Positions 1-5,244 of a stretch of DNA of 6,748 nt are shown here, one piece after another (positions within the stretch are counted from its first letter, which is position 1; the number at the start of each line of letters is the position of its first letter). A program made the position numbers and the translations under genes. This DNA is from Candidatus Melainabacteria bacterium. GTDB taxonomy: Bacteria; Cyanobacteriota; Vampirovibrionia; 2-02-FULL-35-15. The stretch lies in assembly GCA_023250175.1 (NCBI GenBank), contig JAHFBD010000128.1:1-6748 (forward strand). Reading direction: 5' to 3'. Under the pieces are notes generated by a model. That model saw only the letters and a program-made list of their open reading frames with translations. It was not told the DNA's origin and ran no database searches.

Positions 1-206
1 GGATCATTAAAATAATTTTCAATAGAAAAGTTTTTTACTTCCCCACCAATTCTTACATCAACAACTTGCCACTCTTCTTGGTGAGCATTTGTTAATGTTG
101 CAATACCACTTTTCCCAAGAGATAAACTCTCCCAATACTTTTCTTTCCCAATACCTATACAAGTTACTGGGCCAATTCCTGTAATAACTACTCTTCTTTT
201 ATTCAT
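1..206 (-). CDS. fabF: 3-oxoacyl-ACP synthase II (KAS II), N-terminal part, runs off the left edge
   Basis: Reading the minus strand from the ATG at 206-204 gives an uninterrupted 68-residue start beginning MNKRRVVITGIGPVTCIG, followed by a GKEKYWESL-type stretch. The opening 'KRRVVxTGxG' beta strand and loop, then a glycine-rich turn and a 'W..L..GxSGI' helix, is the standard N-terminus of FabF-type condensing enzymes. These elongate acyl-ACP with malonyl-ACP in cytoplasmic fatty-acid synthesis. The Cys-His-His catalytic residues lie beyond the window and cannot be checked. There is no clear Shine-Dalgarno sequence upstream of the ATG. The gene lies 47 bp downstream of the LuxR-type regulator on the same strand and may be co-transcribed with it, though a TATAAT box in the gap could give it its own start. 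A chain-length-specialised or polyketide-type KAS cannot be excluded from the N-terminus alone. Confidence 0.9.
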   Translation of the reverse strand, partial: MNKRRVVITGIGPVTCIGIGKEKYWESLSLGKSGIATLTNAHQEEWQVVDVRIGGEVKNFSIENYFND

Positions 207-233
207 ATTTACTACAACTTAAATGCAGTAAAT

Positions 234-239
234 ATTATA
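234..239 (-). promoter_or_regulatory. Candidate -10 box (TATAAT) for fabF
   Basis: A perfect TATAAT reads on the minus strand in the gap between the regulator gene and fabF, about 27 bases before the fabF ATG. A start site 6-8 bases downstream would leave a leader of roughly 20 bases without a Shine-Dalgarno. No convincing -35 hexamer sits 16-18 bp upstream, and such boxes arise easily in AT-rich DNA, so this is tentative. Confidence 0.3.
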
Positions 240-253
240 CTAACCTATTATTT

Positions 254-976
254 TTATTTCTGAACAGTTTCATTGATAAGATTTTTCAGCACCTGATGTG
301 GCTTTTTTGATAAGCTCTCTATGCCATGACGTAAAGCATACAAAACAGCTTGTGTACGATCATTAACATTTAGCTTAGTAAATATATTATTAATATGAGT
401 TTTTACAGTTGACTCACTGATAAATAAAATTTTTGAAATTTGCTTGTAATTAATTCCCTGAGTTAGTGATCCAAGAACTTCGACTTCTCTCTCCGTTAAT
501 AACCCTAGTAACCCAGCATCAGATTTTATACCATCATTTTGTTGAGCTTGTAATAAAGTTCTTAGTCCATATGTTGTTGTCCCACAAATAAACAAATTAC
601 CTTTATTAACCTGATGAATAGCTTGCTCAAGTACCTCAAATATATTTTCTGAATAGACTATTGCATTAACCCCACTTAGAAAATAATTCAATATCCGTGT
701 TTTATCATTTTCACTAATTGTCAAAATTATTTTAGTTCTTGGTGATATTTGTTTTGTCTTAGATATTACCTCCAGTAAATCAATTACACCTGGCAACAAA
801 GATGAAATAATCAACAAACTAGGTTTAAGATTTTCTAACTCCGCTACAACACTTTCTTTAGTATTAATAGATGATTTATTAATAACTTGTACCCTTGCAT
901 TATTCAAAATTTGATATGTATTCTGATTGTTTAAAGAAGCATTTAAAGCAATTAGGGCTGTACTTATCTGAAACAT
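254..976 (-). CDS. NarL/LuxR-family transcriptional regulator with a degenerate (phosphorylation-dead) receiver domain
   Basis: This 240-residue protein has the two-domain build of NarL/FixJ response regulators. Residues 1-125 form a receiver-like alpha/beta domain, and residues about 158-220 form a LuxR-type helix-turn-helix with the hallmark LTEREVEVL, then 'SESTVKTHINNIFTKLNV' and 'RTQAV'. The C-terminal part should bind DNA. The receiver half lacks what phosphotransfer needs. The phosphoacceptor Asp position is Ser58 (before LLPG at 60-63). The N-terminal acidic pair is replaced by apolar residues in 'TALIALNA'. The conserved Lys is Ser109, while Thr86 is kept. It is therefore probably not controlled by a histidine kinase in the usual way; ligand binding, constitutive dimerisation or a partner protein are alternatives. 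The ATG is well supported by AAGGAGT six bases upstream (989-983). It lies upstream of fabF on the same strand and diverges from the gene at 1148. Its targets are unknown. Confidence 0.9.
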   Translation of the reverse strand: MFQISTALIALNASLNNQNTYQILNNARVQVINKSSINTKESVVAELENLKPSLLIISSLLPGVIDLLEVISKTKQISPRTKIILTISENDKTRILNYFLSGVNAIVYSENIFEVLEQAIHQVNKGNLFICGTTTYGLRTLLQAQQNDGIKSDAGLLGLLTEREVEVLGSLTQGINYKQISKILFISESTVKTHINNIFTKLNVNDRTQAVLYALRHGIESLSKKPHQVLKNLINETVQK

Positions 977-982
977 AAATTC

Positions 983-989
983 ACTCCTT
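983..989 (-). promoter_or_regulatory. Shine-Dalgarno (AAGGAGT) of the LuxR-type regulator
   Basis: A near-consensus Shine-Dalgarno reads on the minus strand with six bases between it and the ATG at 976-974. It fixes the start codon. It is notable here because several neighbouring genes have no visible ribosome binding site. Confidence 0.8.
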
Positions 990-1034
990 TTTTTATAAAA
1001 TTTTCCTTATTTATAGTTATGTTTTAGACAAAAT

Positions 1035-1061
1035 ACAGGGATTGCTATCAGGGACACCCCT
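1035..1061. promoter_or_regulatory. Candidate operator in the divergent intergenic region: two CAGGGA direct repeats and an AGGG/CCCT dyad
   Basis: The 171-bp space between the divergent genes is almost pure A+T except for this GC-richer patch. CAGGGA occurs at 1036-1041 and again at 1049-1054, a 13-bp step. The second copy overlaps the short dyad AGGG-ACAC-CCCT at 1050-1061. It lies about 20 bp upstream of a TATAAA (minus strand, 1015-1010) that could be the -10 of the regulator gene. Regulators of this family often bind short inverted or direct repeats near their own promoter, so autoregulation is possible. The sites are short and could be chance. Confidence 0.25.
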
Positions 1062-1147
1062 ACAATAAAAAGAATTATGATTAAATGTTATTAAGGTTAA
1101 TTAAAGAAAATAGCCTCCAAAATTAAATTTTTTTAATCTATCTTGTT

Positions 1148-1765
1148 ATGTATTACCCACTTTTTATCATTGCTTTATTGATTTTCAGTGCTTTAGGAGC
1201 CTCTTACAAAGGAATTAGTTACCAAGACCTAAAAACCTTAGAAAGTAAAATCAAGGTTAAAGTTAACTACAATGAAAACCCAAATCCCAAGGACTTTTTC
1301 ACTAATACAGATCTAACAAAGTATAGTGAATTGGGACCTATAAAAAACTTACGGGGACTATGGCATGGCAAATACAATCTGGATAAGGAATCCATCGTGT
1401 GGATAAATCCTAATCTTAAAACATCATATATTCATAAATTAATCGCATTTGGACCTTATAATATTTATTTAAGACTTAATACTGTAAGCAATTCACTAAA
1501 AGATAAACTCTCTAGAATTGAAATTGCCCAAGCAGATATAAACTACGATCCTGTCAATATAGAGCATCTTGATAAAGATAAACAAATAAACTACTGGACA
1601 AAAGCCATTACAAAAGAATGGGTTGAAGTTATAAGAGGAAAAATCTTTAGGGTTAATGATAATGAGCTTCTTACTATTTTTCAAACAACTGTATATGAAA
1701 AAAAGACTCCGATTTACGCATTTAGTGGAGAAGCTACTTTACGAAAGACCTTAGAAAGCAAGTAA
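1148..1765 (+). CDS. Predicted exported or membrane-anchored protein of unknown function
   Basis: A 205-residue protein that I do not recognise. Residues 1-18 are a strongly hydrophobic segment (PLFIIALLIFSALGA), either a signal peptide with possible cleavage after the ALGA at 15-18 or a single N-terminal anchor; it has no basic n-region, which is unusual for a signal peptide. The rest is hydrophilic, lysine- and asparagine-rich, with aromatic-rich strands such as 'GLWHGKYNLDKESIVWINP' (70-88) and 'FGPYNIYLRL' (101-110), and looks like a small globular, beta-containing domain. No cysteine and no catalytic motif is visible. The start has no Shine-Dalgarno, but it is the only ATG that keeps the whole hydrophobic segment, and an in-frame stop lies a few codons upstream. 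It diverges from the regulator gene and precedes rpsA by 91 bp. Codon use resembles the neighbours, so I see no sign of recent transfer. Confidence 0.75.
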   Translation: MYYPLFIIALLIFSALGASYKGISYQDLKTLESKIKVKVNYNENPNPKDFFTNTDLTKYSELGPIKNLRGLWHGKYNLDKESIVWINPNLKTSYIHKLIAFGPYNIYLRLNTVSNSLKDKLSRIEIAQADINYDPVNIEHLDKDKQINYWTKAITKEWVEVIRGKIFRVNDNELLTIFQTTVYEKKTPIYAFSGEATLRKTLESK

Positions 1766-1795
1766 AGTCTTTTAATTGAGTTATATTTAATAGGT

Positions 1796-1801
1796 TATAA
1801 T
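1796..1801 (+). promoter_or_regulatory. Candidate -10 box (TATAAT) of the rpsA promoter
   Basis: A perfect TATAAT lies 55 bases upstream of the rpsA start codon, giving an estimated leader of about 48 bases. No good -35 is present at 17 bp; TTGAGT at 1776-1781 is only 14 bp away and TTTAAT at 1771-1776 is 19 bp away. A 9-bp direct repeat, TAATTGAGT, occurs at 1773-1781 and 1798-1806 and flanks or overlaps this box. Confidence 0.4.
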
Positions 1802-1833
1802 TGAGTACTTGCAAACCACTAGATGGTAGCAGA

Positions 1834-1840
1834 AAAGGAG
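1834..1840 (+). promoter_or_regulatory. Shine-Dalgarno (AAAGGAG) with unusually long spacing to rpsA
   Basis: This is the only purine-rich ribosome binding site before rpsA, yet 16 bases separate it from the ATG at 1857, about twice the usual distance. No in-frame ATG, GTG or TTG lies closer. The intervening AATAAAACAAATAAAC is A-rich and unstructured. The layout may reflect special initiation on S1 mRNA. Confidence 0.5.
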
Positions 1841-1856
1841 AATAAAACAAATAAAC

Positions 1857-2951
1857 ATGTTAGATAAAGCATCAGAGTTTGAAAAACTTTTAAAAGAGGG
1901 AAAATATAGCTTAAAATTTAATCAAGGTGACATAATTAAAGGAACCGTAATTCACTTAGAAAAAGATGGTGCCTTAGTTGATATCGGTGGCAAAACAGAA
2001 GCATTCTTACCATATAAAGAGCTTACAAATAGACCTAAAAAAGTAAAGATTGAAGAATTAATAAAAATTGGCGAAGAGCATGATTTCTATATTTTAAGAG
2101 ATGAATCAGAAGAAGAAAAATTAATTCTCTCCTTAAAGAAAATAAACCAGGCACAGGGCTGGGCAAAATTAGAAGAAGCAAAACGTACAAATGAGACCAT
2201 AATTGGAGTTATTGCATCAATTGTAAAAGGTGGACTTATTGTTGAGTTTGCTGGCATTAGAGGCTTTGTCCCTACTAGTCAGCTTAGATCAAGAAATCCT
2301 CAACAAGATAATCAAGTAGGAAATAATATTAACGTCAAGATTCTAGAAATTGATCAAAGAAAAAATAAACTAATTTTTTCTCAGAAGTTAGCAGTTCAGG
2401 ATGAAAAAGCTGGTCTTCGTGAAAAAACAATGCAAAGTCTAGAGCTTGGACAAGTCATCAATGGTGAGGTTGTAAGAGTTACAGACTTCGGTGCATTTAT
2501 TGACTTGGGTGGAATTGATGGACTTTTACCAATTTCCGAATTTTCATGGCAAAGAGTTACAAACCCTCAGGAAATACTGAAGGTAGGTCAACATCTTGAA
2601 TTAAAAGTTTTAAAAATAGATAGAGATACCAGCAGAATTAGCCTAAGTTTAAAGAGACTACAAAACGATCCTTGGGTTGAACTTGAAGGTAAAGTAAAAG
2701 AAAATGAACTTATTAAAGGCACTGTAAGCAAAGTTGCAAACTTTGGAGCTTTTATAGAAGTAGCACCTGGAGTAGAAGGACTTTTACCAAGAGCAGAAAT
2801 TACTGACGAATCTAATACCCCAAAAGTAGAAGATTATTTAAAGGTTGGTGAAGAAATTGAAGTGTTTGTTAAACGTTTCGCGCCTAATGAACATAGACTT
2901 AGCTTAAGCTTAAAAGAAATCAAACAAAAAGAAGCTGCTACAAATGGGTAA
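1857..2951 (+). CDS. rpsA: 30S ribosomal protein S1, four S1 (OB-fold) repeats
   Basis: Ribosomal protein S1 binds mRNA on the small subunit and helps translation initiation, chiefly on weak or structured leaders. This 364-residue protein has four S1 repeats: about 22-94 (GDIIKGTV to LILSLKKI), 112-178 (a more divergent repeat with GLIVEFAGIRGFVPTSQL), 196-267 (GQVINGEVVRVTDFGAFIDL to ISLSLKRL) and 283-353 (IKGTVSKVANFGAFIEV to LSLSLKEI). Repeats 3 and 4 carry the best RNA-binding signature, G-F-G-A-F-I. The four-repeat length fits the shorter S1 class; proteobacterial S1 has six and the main cyanobacterial form usually three. The acidic, lysine-rich N-terminus (1-20) probably gives ribosome attachment. 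It is the first gene of a probable rpsA-rodA-ferredoxin unit. The extended Shine-Dalgarno spacing and an overlapping 14-codon frame at its start are described separately. Identity is secure at family level. Confidence 0.93.
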   Translation: MLDKASEFEKLLKEGKYSLKFNQGDIIKGTVIHLEKDGALVDIGGKTEAFLPYKELTNRPKKVKIEELIKIGEEHDFYILRDESEEEKLILSLKKINQAQGWAKLEEAKRTNETIIGVIASIVKGGLIVEFAGIRGFVPTSQLRSRNPQQDNQVGNNINVKILEIDQRKNKLIFSQKLAVQDEKAGLREKTMQSLELGQVINGEVVRVTDFGAFIDLGGIDGLLPISEFSWQRVTNPQEILKVGQHLELKVLKIDRDTSRISLSLKRLQNDPWVELEGKVKENELIKGTVSKVANFGAFIEVAPGVEGLLPRAEITDESNTPKVEDYLKVGEEIEVFVKRFAPNEHRLSLSLKEIKQKEAATNG

Positions 2952-2960
2952 CTGCTATCT

Positions 2961-2966
2961 TATAAT
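2961..2966 (+). promoter_or_regulatory. Candidate -10 box (TATAAT) upstream of rodA
   Basis: In the 52-bp gap between rpsA and rodA there is a TATAAT, with a second one at 2970-2975. Neither has a recognisable -35. If used, they would give rodA a start of its own with a leader of about 20-30 bases; otherwise rodA is read from the rpsA transcript. Confidence 0.25.
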
Positions 2967-3003
2967 GAATATAATTAGCATAAGCTTTCTAAGCAAATGA
3001 CTT

Positions 3004-4323
3004 ATGAGATTAGTAGAAGAAAGAGATTTTTCAATCAGGCGCTGGTCTGACTTATTAGATTTGGATTGGTATATTTTAGGTCCTGTTTTAATACTTTTAA
3101 TATTTAACTTACTAGTTCTCAAAAGTGCTGCTAATGGAGATTTTCTTCTACGTCAAGCAACATTCTTAATCCCTGCTTTTTTTCTTGGTGCTTTAGGATT
3201 ATTGATTAGGATTCGATTTTGGCAGTCCTCTGTAACCTGGGTATATTTTTTTAATGTCATCTTACTGCTTATAGTTCTTGTAAAAGGAGCTACAAGTATG
3301 GGTGCTCAAAGATGGATAGATATAGGGATAATTAAAATTCAACCTTCTGAAATTGCAAAGATTGCAATTATTTTTACATTGGCAGCCTGGTTTACAAAAC
3401 ACCCAATAAAAAACTATTTTGATATTGTTCTCTCCACCCTAATAATTGCGCTGCCATTTTTATTAATTTTCAAACAGCCTGACTTAGGCACATCTCTTGC
3501 ATATATAGCAATCTTTCTTGGCATGGCATTTTGGGGAGGAGCCACTGTTACTCATTTATTAGTTTTAGTTTCACCCTTAATTAGCTTAATATGCAATGCT
3601 ACTGGTCCTCCTGTATTTAATTTTGGAAGCATTTTTATTAAAAATAGAATTATTGAATTGATAATAACTCAACCTTTTTTATTGTTCTTAGTACTTTTAC
3701 TTATCTGGCTAATAATAAACTATAAGCCATGGGAATCTCCATGGATAGTTCTAGCTCTATCATTATTAATCTCTTTCAATTTTGCCATAGGATTTATACG
3801 CCCTATTCTCTGGAATCTTCTACACACATATCAGCAGCAACGACTAACAATATTTTTAAATCCGGAAAGCGATCCGCAGGGTGCTGGTTATCATATTATT
3901 CAAAGCATCTTAGCAATTGGAAATGGTGGATTCTGGGGGTATGGTTGGTTACATGGTCGTTTAACAAAAGGAAACTACGTACCAGCCCAACACACTGATT
4001 TTATTTTTTCTACTGTTGGTGAAGAATTTGGTTTTATTGGTTCAGTCTTTATAATCATATTATTTGCAATTGTCTTATGCAGAACATTATACATAGCAAG
4101 AAGCTCAAACAACAGATTTGCAAGCTTAATTGCAGTTGGAATATTTTCTTTTTTTTCATTCCATATTTTTATTAATATTGGAATGACTATAGGTATAATG
4201 CCAATTACAGGGGTCCCACTACCATTGCTAAGTTATGGTGGCACGGCTTTGCTTGTGGATTTGTTTTCAATGTTTTTACTTTTATCAATATCCTGGAGAA
4301 CATTACCAAAGAATATGTTTTAA
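3004..4323 (+). CDS. rodA: RodA, SEDS-family peptidoglycan glycosyltransferase for cell elongation
   Basis: RodA polymerises lipid II into glycan strands in the inner membrane, working with a class B PBP (PBP2) and MreBCD. The 439-residue protein is almost all membrane helices. SEDS hallmarks appear in order: GAQRW (100-104), QPSE (113-116), KQPDLGTS (157-164), then the extracytoplasmic loop DPQGAGYHIIQS with the expected essential Asp at 290, AIGNGGFWGYGW (304-315), HTDFIF (330-335), GEEFGF (339-344) and GIMPITGVPLPLLSYGG (397-413). GYHIIQS and the PITGVPLP form favour RodA over FtsW. It is about 60-70 residues longer than the usual 370-residue RodA. The excess falls at about 200-270, with apparent extra hydrophobic segments at 222-240 and 246-265. 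No Shine-Dalgarno precedes the ATG, and no PBP2 gene is adjacent. It lies between rpsA and the ferredoxin gene, nine bases before the latter. Confidence 0.93.
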   Translation: MRLVEERDFSIRRWSDLLDLDWYILGPVLILLIFNLLVLKSAANGDFLLRQATFLIPAFFLGALGLLIRIRFWQSSVTWVYFFNVILLLIVLVKGATSMGAQRWIDIGIIKIQPSEIAKIAIIFTLAAWFTKHPIKNYFDIVLSTLIIALPFLLIFKQPDLGTSLAYIAIFLGMAFWGGATVTHLLVLVSPLISLICNATGPPVFNFGSIFIKNRIIELIITQPFLLFLVLLLIWLIINYKPWESPWIVLALSLLISFNFAIGFIRPILWNLLHTYQQQRLTIFLNPESDPQGAGYHIIQSILAIGNGGFWGYGWLHGRLTKGNYVPAQHTDFIFSTVGEEFGFIGSVFIIILFAIVLCRTLYIARSSNNRFASLIAVGIFSFFSFHIFINIGMTIGIMPITGVPLPLLSYGGTALLVDLFSMFLLLSISWRTLPKNMF

Positions 4324-4332
4324 AATTAAATC

Positions 4333-4809
4333 ATGACAAGTAAAAAACAAAAAAAAAGTAAAGATGTACAAGTTGTTAATATTACAACCAATGATTCAGT
4401 TACAAGAACAAAAAAAAGAGTTGTTTTAGATTTCCCTCCAAATGTTTTACAAACACCAATTACTTATATACTTGCAAAAGAATATGATATTGCAAGCAAT
4501 ATCTTAAGAGCTGAAATTGCACCGGAAGAATCAGGAAAATTAGTAATTGAAATGACAGGACTTCCTGAAAAGCTTGATGAAGCAATTGAAAGAATAAAAG
4601 GATACGGTATTGAAGTTACAGAAATAGCCAGAAAAGTCATTTTTAATATGGATAAATGTACACATTGTGGGGTTTGTATATCTGTCTGTCTTGCTGGAGC
4701 TTTAAAATTAGATAAAGATTTTCATCTTCAATTTATAGAACCAAAATGCACTGTCTGTGAAATGTGTGTTCCTGCATGTCCAGTCGATGCTGTCAATATT
4801 GATATTTAA
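4333..4809 (+). CDS. NIL-domain protein with C-terminal 2[4Fe-4S] ferredoxin domain
   Basis: A 158-residue cytoplasmic protein. Residues 1-26 form a Lys/Thr-rich tail. Residues about 27-100 form a NIL domain (KKRVVLDFPPNVLQTPITY, then a Gly-Lys-Leu-Val-Ile-Glu strand), an ACT-like fold first known at the end of methionine ABC transporter ATPases. Residues 101-158 carry two [4Fe-4S] motifs: Cys109, 112, 115, 119 and Cys139, 142, 145, 149, all complete. The first motif ends Cys-Leu rather than the usual Cys-Pro; the second keeps Cys-Pro. This NIL-ferredoxin layout of about 130-160 residues is widespread in cyanobacteria and relatives and in some anaerobes; its role is uncertain, perhaps electron transfer linked to sulfur-amino-acid or homocysteine metabolism. 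It starts nine bases after the rodA stop without a clear ribosome binding site, so translation may be coupled. Family assignment is firm; the physiological function is not. Confidence 0.9.
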   Translation: MTSKKQKKSKDVQVVNITTNDSVTRTKKRVVLDFPPNVLQTPITYILAKEYDIASNILRAEIAPEESGKLVIEMTGLPEKLDEAIERIKGYGIEVTEIARKVIFNMDKCTHCGVCISVCLAGALKLDKDFHLQFIEPKCTVCEMCVPACPVDAVNIDI

Positions 4810-4810
4810 T

Positions 4811-4838
4811 CATTAGCCATTAACCATCAGCTATCGTA
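4811..4838. repeat. Degenerate heptanucleotide tandem repeat (CATTAGC-type, about four units)
   Basis: Starting two bases after the ferredoxin stop codon, the sequence steps in sevens: CATTAGC, CATTAAC, CATCAGC, then a decayed TATCGTA. The first three units differ from one another by one or two bases. It fills the gap between the two convergent genes and runs into the last codons of the small minus-strand ORF. Heptanucleotide tandem repeats between genes are well known in cyanobacteria (STRR elements), though this unit differs from the classic ones. Confidence 0.5.
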
Positions 4839-5005
4839 TCTTCAGCACCAATAATTTCTGTAGGTCCTTCTTCTGGTTCATCAATCGTAGTGGTGGTAGT
4901 AGTATCTGCATCTATTTTTTCTTCAGCAAATACATAATTGTTGCTAAGCATATTTGTAGCTAAAGCAATACACAAACATATCGTGATATGAATAATATTT
5001 TTCAC
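4820..5005 (-). CDS. Small secreted acidic peptide, hypothetical
   Basis: A 61-codon frame on the minus strand, beginning with GTG at 5005-5003 because an in-frame stop lies two codons upstream. Residues 1-27 form a convincing signal peptide: Lys2, a hydrophobic core (IIHITICLCIALAT) and a likely cleavage site after VFA at 25-27. The mature part would be about 34 residues, strongly acidic, with a run of six threonines (TTTTTT, about 35-40) and several Glu/Asp-Pro pairs. It contains no cysteine after the signal. I recognise no family. The signal peptide argues that it is or was a gene. The GTG start, the weak GGGTAACTT leader and the repeat-derived C-terminus argue for caution. Loss of a longer original C-terminus is possible. 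It is convergent with the ferredoxin gene, 10 bp away. Confidence 0.5.
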   Translation of the reverse strand: MKNIIHITICLCIALATNMLSNNYVFAEEKIDADTTTTTTIDEPEEGPTEIIGAEDTIADG

Positions 5006-5040
5006 AAGTTACCCAGTAAAGCAAAAACTTGAACCCACAA

Positions 5041-5065
5041 GATAATTTGCTCTACTGAAATTATC
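5041..5065. promoter_or_regulatory. Perfect 8-bp inverted repeat with 9-bp spacer, candidate operator
   Basis: GATAATTT at 5041-5048 and AAATTATC at 5058-5065 are exact reverse complements separated by nine bases. The dyad lies in the 239-bp space between the small secreted peptide gene and the thiF-like gene, 36 bases upstream of the former's start. Its A+T content makes it a poor terminator hairpin and there is no adjacent T-run, so a protein-binding site is the better guess. The rest of this intergenic region holds only a weaker GGATA/TATCC dyad (5161-5181) and two AGGGATA copies (5096-5102, 5158-5164 region); no RNA gene was recognised. Confidence 0.35.
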
Positions 5066-5229
5066 GTTAGAAAAGTATTCTGTTAGGAAAGATTTAGGGA
5101 TACCACATGCAAGTTTTTTCCTGGAATTAACATGATTAACAAGAGAATAAAAAGCTAAAGGGATAACCGTTTATGCTATCCATATTGAGATTATTTTAAT
5201 TCAACATCAATAGAACTAAGCTCCTAGGC

Positions 5230-5235
5230 TATAAT
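5230..5235 (+). promoter_or_regulatory. Candidate -10 box (TATAAT) giving a nearly leaderless thiF-like mRNA
   Basis: A perfect TATAAT ends nine bases before the ATG at 5245. Transcription starting the usual 6-8 bases downstream would begin only two or three bases before the start codon. There is no Shine-Dalgarno before the ATG, which agrees with leaderless translation. No clear -35 was found 17 bp upstream. Confidence 0.4.
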
Positions 5236-5244
5236 TACCATGAC

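Noticed and set aside
1496..1684. 62-codon minus-strand open frame inside the exported-protein gene
   Set aside because: It is antisense to a better-supported longer frame, has no ribosome binding site and shows low-complexity Phe/Ile/Tyr content typical of the shadow of an AT-rich gene.
3729..3998. 89-codon plus-strand frame inside rodA
   Set aside because: It is out of frame within the conserved part of rodA that carries the catalytic loop; its Ser/Ile/Trp-rich composition has no family character.
5066..5244. Possible tRNA or small RNA gene in the space before the thiF-like gene
   Set aside because: No cloverleaf arms, T-loop motif or strong stem was found; only the weak GGATA/TATCC pairing and a repeated AGGGATA.
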